The notes beneath the pieces were generated by a model. That model was not told the DNA's origin. It searched no databases and saw only the letters and a list, made by a program, of their open reading frames with translations. A program made the translations under genes and the position numbers. This document shows, one piece after another, positions 6,981 to 9,030 of a DNA stretch of 9,030 bases; within the stretch, counting starts at the first letter, position 1; each line of letters starts with the position of its first letter. The DNA is from Sulfurimonadaceae bacterium (GTDB lineage: Bacteria > Campylobacterota > Campylobacteria > Campylobacterales > Sulfurimonadaceae): contig JAUWRZ010000055.1 in NCBI GenBank assembly GCA_030610325.1, positions 1 to 9,030 on the forward strand, written 5' to 3'.

Positions 6981-7035
6981 TAAGGGCACCTCTAATAAGC
7001 CCTGATGATATACAGGGTTTTTAGAGGTGCCCTTA
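6981..7035. repeat. 55-nt near-perfect palindrome, possible MITE made of two fused IS ends
   Basis: The outer arms TAAGGGCACCTCTA (6981-6994) and TAGAGGTGCCCTTA (7022-7035) are perfect 14-bp inverted complements. After one bulged base, the pairing resumes through AAG/TTT and the inner CCCTG (7000-7004) / CAGGG (7013-7017), leaving an 8-nt loop (7005-7012). Read inward, each arm (about 23 nt, GGGCACCTCTAA-A-AA-CCCTG pattern) looks like an insertion-sequence terminal inverted repeat. From memory it resembles the IS5-type ends that contain AAG-CCCTGAT, a recollection and not a search. There is no internal coding sequence. The flanks show only TA on both sides, so no convincing target duplication. 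Alternative: a stable RNA hairpin in the purB leader or in a + strand transcript. Confidence 0.6.
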
Positions 7036-7042
7036 ATACTAA

Positions 7043-7080
7043 CCAGGTAACGAAGCAAGTGCTTTTTTGCCTGGCTTTTT
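7043..7080 (+). terminator. Rho-independent terminator with no upstream gene
   Basis: CCAGG (7043-7047) pairs with CCTGG (7070-7074). The helix continues through T-G, A-T, A-T, one C-T mismatch, a G-T wobble and AAGC/GCTT (7053-7056 with 7061-7064) to an AAGT loop, followed by CTTTTT (7075-7080). This is a good + strand terminator. No + strand gene lies upstream (purB is divergent), so it ends either an unrecognised short RNA or stray transcription before the rluA-type promoter, whose -35 overlaps its right arm. Confidence 0.6.
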
Positions 7081-7094
7081 AAGTCTTTTATAAT
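7067..7094 (+). promoter_or_regulatory. Probable sigma-70 promoter of the pseudouridine synthase gene
   Basis: TTGCCT (7067-7072), a 16-nt spacer, then a consensus TATAAT (7089-7094). A start near 7101 gives a leader of about 40 nt ending in the Shine-Dalgarno AAGGGAG (7126-7132). The -35 box lies inside the right arm and loop side of the preceding terminator hairpin. Confidence 0.6.
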
Positions 7095-7139
7095 ATCCAA
7101 GTGACTCTAATAAAGGGTTTAGATCAAGGGAGTATCAGC

Positions 7140-8060
7140 ATGCCTTTTGTAGTAAAAAAGTTATATGCACCTCATAAGATGAAGGCCTTTCTCTTTCTTA
7201 TAAAAGAGCTTGGTTATACACAAAAACAGGCTCAAAGTCAGATCTCCCGAGGACGGATATCTATCAATGGTAGTCCAATGGTCAATGCTGCCGGTTATGT
7301 TGATGGTGAGTTTGAGTTTGTCTGTTTTAAGCCTATCAGTAAGGGTCTGAAGCCTCTCTTTATCACACCTCTGTTTGCCCTGTTTGATAAGCCGAGTGGC
7401 GTACTTGTCCACCCACAAAGCCGTAATACACCTTACTCACTTATTGATGAGATACGCTTTCATTTTGGTAGTGATGCTAACATCACTCACCGTATTGATC
7501 AGGAGACAAGTGGTCTGGTATTGGCTGCGCGTGACAAGAAAAGTGAACGAGACCTTAAGATGATGTTCGAAGCAAGAGAGATGCAGAAGCACTACCTAGC
7601 ATTAGTACATGGACATGTTTCACGTGAAACATCGATAGAAGAACCACTGCTTAGAAAAGAAGATAAGAGTGCCTTAGTACGTATGATAGTCAAAGTAGAT
7701 AGTGAAGGTAAACAAGCTAAAACGGAGATCGAACCACTGCGCTATTTTCCAGATAAAGATATGACACTGATAAAGGCCAAACCTTTTACAGGCAGACAGC
7801 ATCAGATACGTGTACATCTGTTTCACGTGAAACATCCTATTGTGGGCGATCCTATCTATGGTCAGAAAGAGGAGAACGTACTTCGATTTTTGGACAAGGA
7901 GATAACAGCAGATGAACGTTTACGACTCAGTGGCGCAACGCGACTCCTGCTCCATGCATCACAACTAGACTTTGAGTACAAAGATAATCATTACAGTATT
8001 CACTCTAAAGAAGATTTCATTACTGAGGCTTTCCGAGCAATGGCTATTGCTCAAGAGTAG
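7140..8060 (+). CDS. RluA-family 23S rRNA/tRNA pseudouridine synthase with S4 domain
   Basis: 306-residue RNA-modifying enzyme that isomerises uridine to pseudouridine. Residues 10-60 form an S4 RNA-binding domain (FLIKELGYTQKQAQSQISRG 19-38, then RISINGSPM 39-47). The catalytic motif HRIDQETSGLVL (118-129) carries the nucleophilic D120. The second conserved block is FTGRQHQIRVHLFHVKHPIVG (216-236), and LLLHASQL (269-276) closes the fold. An S4 domain points to the RluC/RluD-like side of the family; the target uridines are unknown. ATG 7140 is chosen because AAGGGAG (7126-7132) lies 7 nt before it; the frame could extend to GTG 7101, which lacks a ribosome site and coincides with the predicted transcription start. 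Two perfect parS sites lie inside the gene (codons 159-164 and 227-232). Divergent from purB, an arrangement I recall for Cj0022c-purB-nrdA in C. jejuni. Confidence 0.93.
   Translation: MPFVVKKLYAPHKMKAFLFLIKELGYTQKQAQSQISRGRISINGSPMVNAAGYVDGEFEFVCFKPISKGLKPLFITPLFALFDKPSGVLVHPQSRNTPYSLIDEIRFHFGSDANITHRIDQETSGLVLAARDKKSERDLKMMFEAREMQKHYLALVHGHVSRETSIEEPLLRKEDKSALVRMIVKVDSEGKQAKTEIEPLRYFPDKDMTLIKAKPFTGRQHQIRVHLFHVKHPIVGDPIYGQKEENVLRFLDKEITADERLRLSGATRLLLHASQLDFEYKDNHYSIHSKEDFITEAFRAMAIAQE
7616..7631. other. parS site A (ParB-binding centromere site), intragenic
   Basis: TGTTTCACGTGAAACA, the perfect 16-bp palindrome known as the ParB/Spo0J recognition site; with flanking A and T (7615, 7632) it is an 18-bp perfect palindrome. 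It lies in the pseudouridine synthase gene, read as the codons for H159-V-S-R-E-T164, in a loop after the GH motif that varies in the family. Confidence 0.92.
7819..7834. other. parS site B, intragenic
   Basis: Second exact copy of TGTTTCACGTGAAACA, 203 bp from site A, inside the same gene but in a different codon phase (read as L227-F-H-V-K-H232). It overlaps the conserved TGRxHQIRVHL / HPIVGDP block, so the protein tolerates or was shaped by the DNA site. The outer flanks (C and T) do not extend the palindrome. Confidence 0.92.
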
Positions 8061-8078
8061 GGCTGTTGATAAACAGTC
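8061..8078 (+). terminator. Weak stem-loop right after the pseudouridine synthase gene
   Basis: GGCTGTT (8061-8067) pairs with AACAGTC (8072-8078), one pair being G-U, around a GATA loop, starting at the base after the stop codon. Only scattered T residues follow. It may mark the transcript end but is not a strong terminator. Confidence 0.25.
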
Positions 8079-8288
8079 GTGAAATATTTGTTCTTCCAGA
8101 TTTGATGTTAGTTTATATGTATGTGTTTATCAGAGTCAAAGATATTTGCTAAGTGTTATAGAGTAGATGAGCTTAATAAGTATTTGTAAGTAGGGAGATC
8201 ACATCGATGTTAGTAGCTTCTAAATAAGTAAATATGTTCTACTCAATAAGACTCTTTTATTAAATACTCTCTCCTGTTATTAGGCTTT

Positions 8289-8302
8289 CTTTAACTCCCT
8301 AT
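8289..8302. repeat. 14-bp direct repeat, copy 1
   Basis: CTTTAACTCCCTAT, repeated exactly at 8782-8795, 493 bp away. The flanks differ (AGTACGTACT follows copy 1; TCACGGTAC follows copy 2). Its complement contains AGGGAG, a ribosome-site-like word. Function unknown. Confidence 0.5.
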
Positions 8303-8401
8303 AGTACGTACTCGGAGTGGTATAGATTTGATGGAGAGTCGATCTGTATAGAGTTATAATAGTAGCTGTTTCGAAGTTATCATCTGTTAGGAAGAGAAAA
8401 A

Positions 8402-8464
8402 ATGACAATAGTCGATAAACAGGAGATGAACTCTATGCTCAATTATAGAGTATGTTTCACGTGA
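8402..8464 (+). CDS. Possible 20-codon micro-ORF ending inside parS C
   Basis: ATG at 8402 is preceded 5 nt upstream by AGGAAGAG (8389-8396), one of the best ribosome-site matches in the right half of the window, and a consensus TATAAT lies at 8355-8360 (no -35 at a good distance; TTGATG at 8328 would leave 21 nt). The frame encodes MTIVDKQEMNSMLNYRVCFT and stops at TGA 8462-8464 in the middle of parS site C. No homology is recognised. It could be a small expressed peptide, a leader peptide, the surviving start of a decayed gene, or chance. Confidence 0.2.
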   Translation: MTIVDKQEMNSMLNYRVCFT

Positions 8465-8468
8465 AACA
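8453..8468. other. parS site C, intergenic
   Basis: Third exact copy of the 16-bp palindrome, extended to 18 bp by A8452 and T8469 exactly as at site A. It lies in gene-free DNA 634 bp from site B. The TGA at 8462-8464 inside it is the stop of a 20-codon micro-ORF. Confidence 0.92.
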
Positions 8469-8781
8469 TCTATTGTTCTATTAGCTTGATAATGAGTGGA
8501 ATCTATGAGACAGATGTCTATTTTGGACCATTGTTCTATTCATTACTCATAGATCAGTTGTCACTGCTTACACATCATTAAGTGCCAACCTTCTTGATGG
8601 ACTTTCCTAGTGTTAGTTCCTGGTATATGGACTCTATACTCGATAATCATACTTGAAAAGATCGAGTCAAAGAGATAGTAGTACTGATGCTTATTGCGAA
8701 TAGCTACTTTCTTGCTTAGTGATCATAAGTGTGATAGCGCCACACAGGATTAGAGTAGATCACTATATATTCTATTACTCA

Positions 8782-8795
8782 CTTTAACTCCCTAT
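8782..8795. repeat. 14-bp direct repeat, copy 2
   Basis: Second exact copy of CTTTAACTCCCTAT. The 10-mer TAGAGTAGAT, which also occurs at 8159-8168 before copy 1, lies just upstream at 8751-8760. This suggests shared ancestry or a dispersed motif of this spacer. Confidence 0.5.
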
Positions 8796-9015
8796 TCACG
8801 GTACTTTGAATAGATCTCTTCTACTTTTCAATACATTTTTTAGTTGATCTAATACATAATTGCAGTTATACGTCTGACTTGAATGATATGTTTAGATATC
8901 AGTATTGTAAATAAACTCAACAGCGATAGGTTGATGAGCAGACTTTTTATAAACGGATATTGATGCTGTCTATACTGCTTTGTTCACAGAGATGTGTATG
9001 TGAGAGGATAATACT

Positions 9016-9030
9016 TGTTTCACGTGAAAC
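9016..9030. other. parS site D, cut by the window edge
   Basis: TGTTTCACGTGAAAC: 15 of the 16 parS bases are present before the window ends, 563 bp from site C. The missing last base should be A. The cluster may go on to the right. Confidence 0.85.

Larger units (their letters stand above)
6978..7080 (+). ncRNA. Speculative small RNA: palindrome hairpin plus terminator
   Basis: A possible extended -10 (6963-6971), a very stable hairpin (6981-7035) and an intrinsic terminator with U-tract (7043-7080) follow one another on the + strand, with no open reading frame of note between them. Together they would give an RNA of about 100 nt. I recognise no known RNA family (not SRP RNA, 6S, tmRNA or RNase P by eye). 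The terminator is the strongest part; the promoter is weak. Confidence 0.2.
8061..9030. other. Gene-free A+T-rich region carrying parS sites (probable centromere flank)
   Basis: About 970 nt with frequent stops in all frames and no reading frame with recognisable protein features. I see no tRNA, rRNA or transposase remnant. It holds parS sites C and D, a 14-bp direct repeat, several 10-11-bp repeated words, a 9-bp inverted repeat (8501-8509 / 8546-8554), a 10-bp palindrome AGTACGTACT (8303-8312) and one micro-ORF with a good ribosome site. Base composition is visibly more A+T-rich than the neighbouring genes. There is no cluster of DnaA boxes, so I do not call oriC. Most likely partition-locus DNA or decayed sequence. 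Confidence 0.6.

Noticed and set aside
7101..7139. Alternative GTG start giving a 13-residue longer pseudouridine synthase
   Set aside because: No ribosome site before it, and the promoter at 7067-7094 would start transcription at about that base; AAGGGAG fits ATG 7140.
8980..8988. DnaA-box-like TTGTTCACA near parS D
   Set aside because: One mismatch to the E. coli-type consensus and no cluster of further boxes; not enough to call oriC, although origin sequence could lie beyond the right edge.

Overview
This window most likely comes from a Campylobacterota (epsilonproteobacterial) chromosome, probably a Sulfurimonas/Sulfuricurvum/Sulfurovum-like lineage. The reasons are the style of the NrdA and PurB proteins, tight head-to-tail gene packing, and a divergent rluA-type / purB-nrdA order that I recall from near the replication origin of Campylobacter jejuni. 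The genus is an inference. There are no rRNA, tRNA, CRISPR or transposase genes that I can see.

Left part (1-2724, + strand): the 3' end of nrdB (class Ia ribonucleotide reductase small subunit) is followed without gaps by a nitrilase-superfamily hydrolase, pcm (L-isoaspartyl protein methyltransferase), a second small class I SAM methyltransferase and a low-molecular-weight protein tyrosine phosphatase. Junctions are abutting or overlap by 1, 4 or 8 nt, so this is almost certainly one translationally coupled operon. A hairpin at 2745-2768, which pairs fully only in the + strand transcript, lies after it.

Middle part (2809-6922, - strand): purB (adenylosuccinate lyase), nrdA (RNR large subunit) and a 123-residue protein of unknown function starting 1 nt after the nrdA stop. 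The two RNR subunits are therefore encoded on opposite strands, pointing at each other across about 2.9 kb.

Divergent spacer (6923-7139): it holds a 55-nt near-perfect palindrome resembling two fused insertion-sequence ends, an orphan + strand Rho-independent terminator, and a promoter plus strong Shine-Dalgarno for an RluA-family pseudouridine synthase gene (7140-8060, +).

Right part (7616-9030): the most notable signal. The 16-bp palindrome TGTTTCACGTGAAACA, identical to the ParB-binding centromere site parS, occurs at 7616 and 7819 (both inside the rluA-type gene, read in different codon phases), at 8453, and at 9016 (15 of 16 bases before the window ends). The last two lie in an AT-rich stretch of about 970 nt without a recognisable gene. 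This looks like a chromosomal partition locus (centromere) that invades a coding sequence and continues past the right edge. That implies an origin-proximal position, although no convincing DnaA-box cluster (oriC) is visible here.
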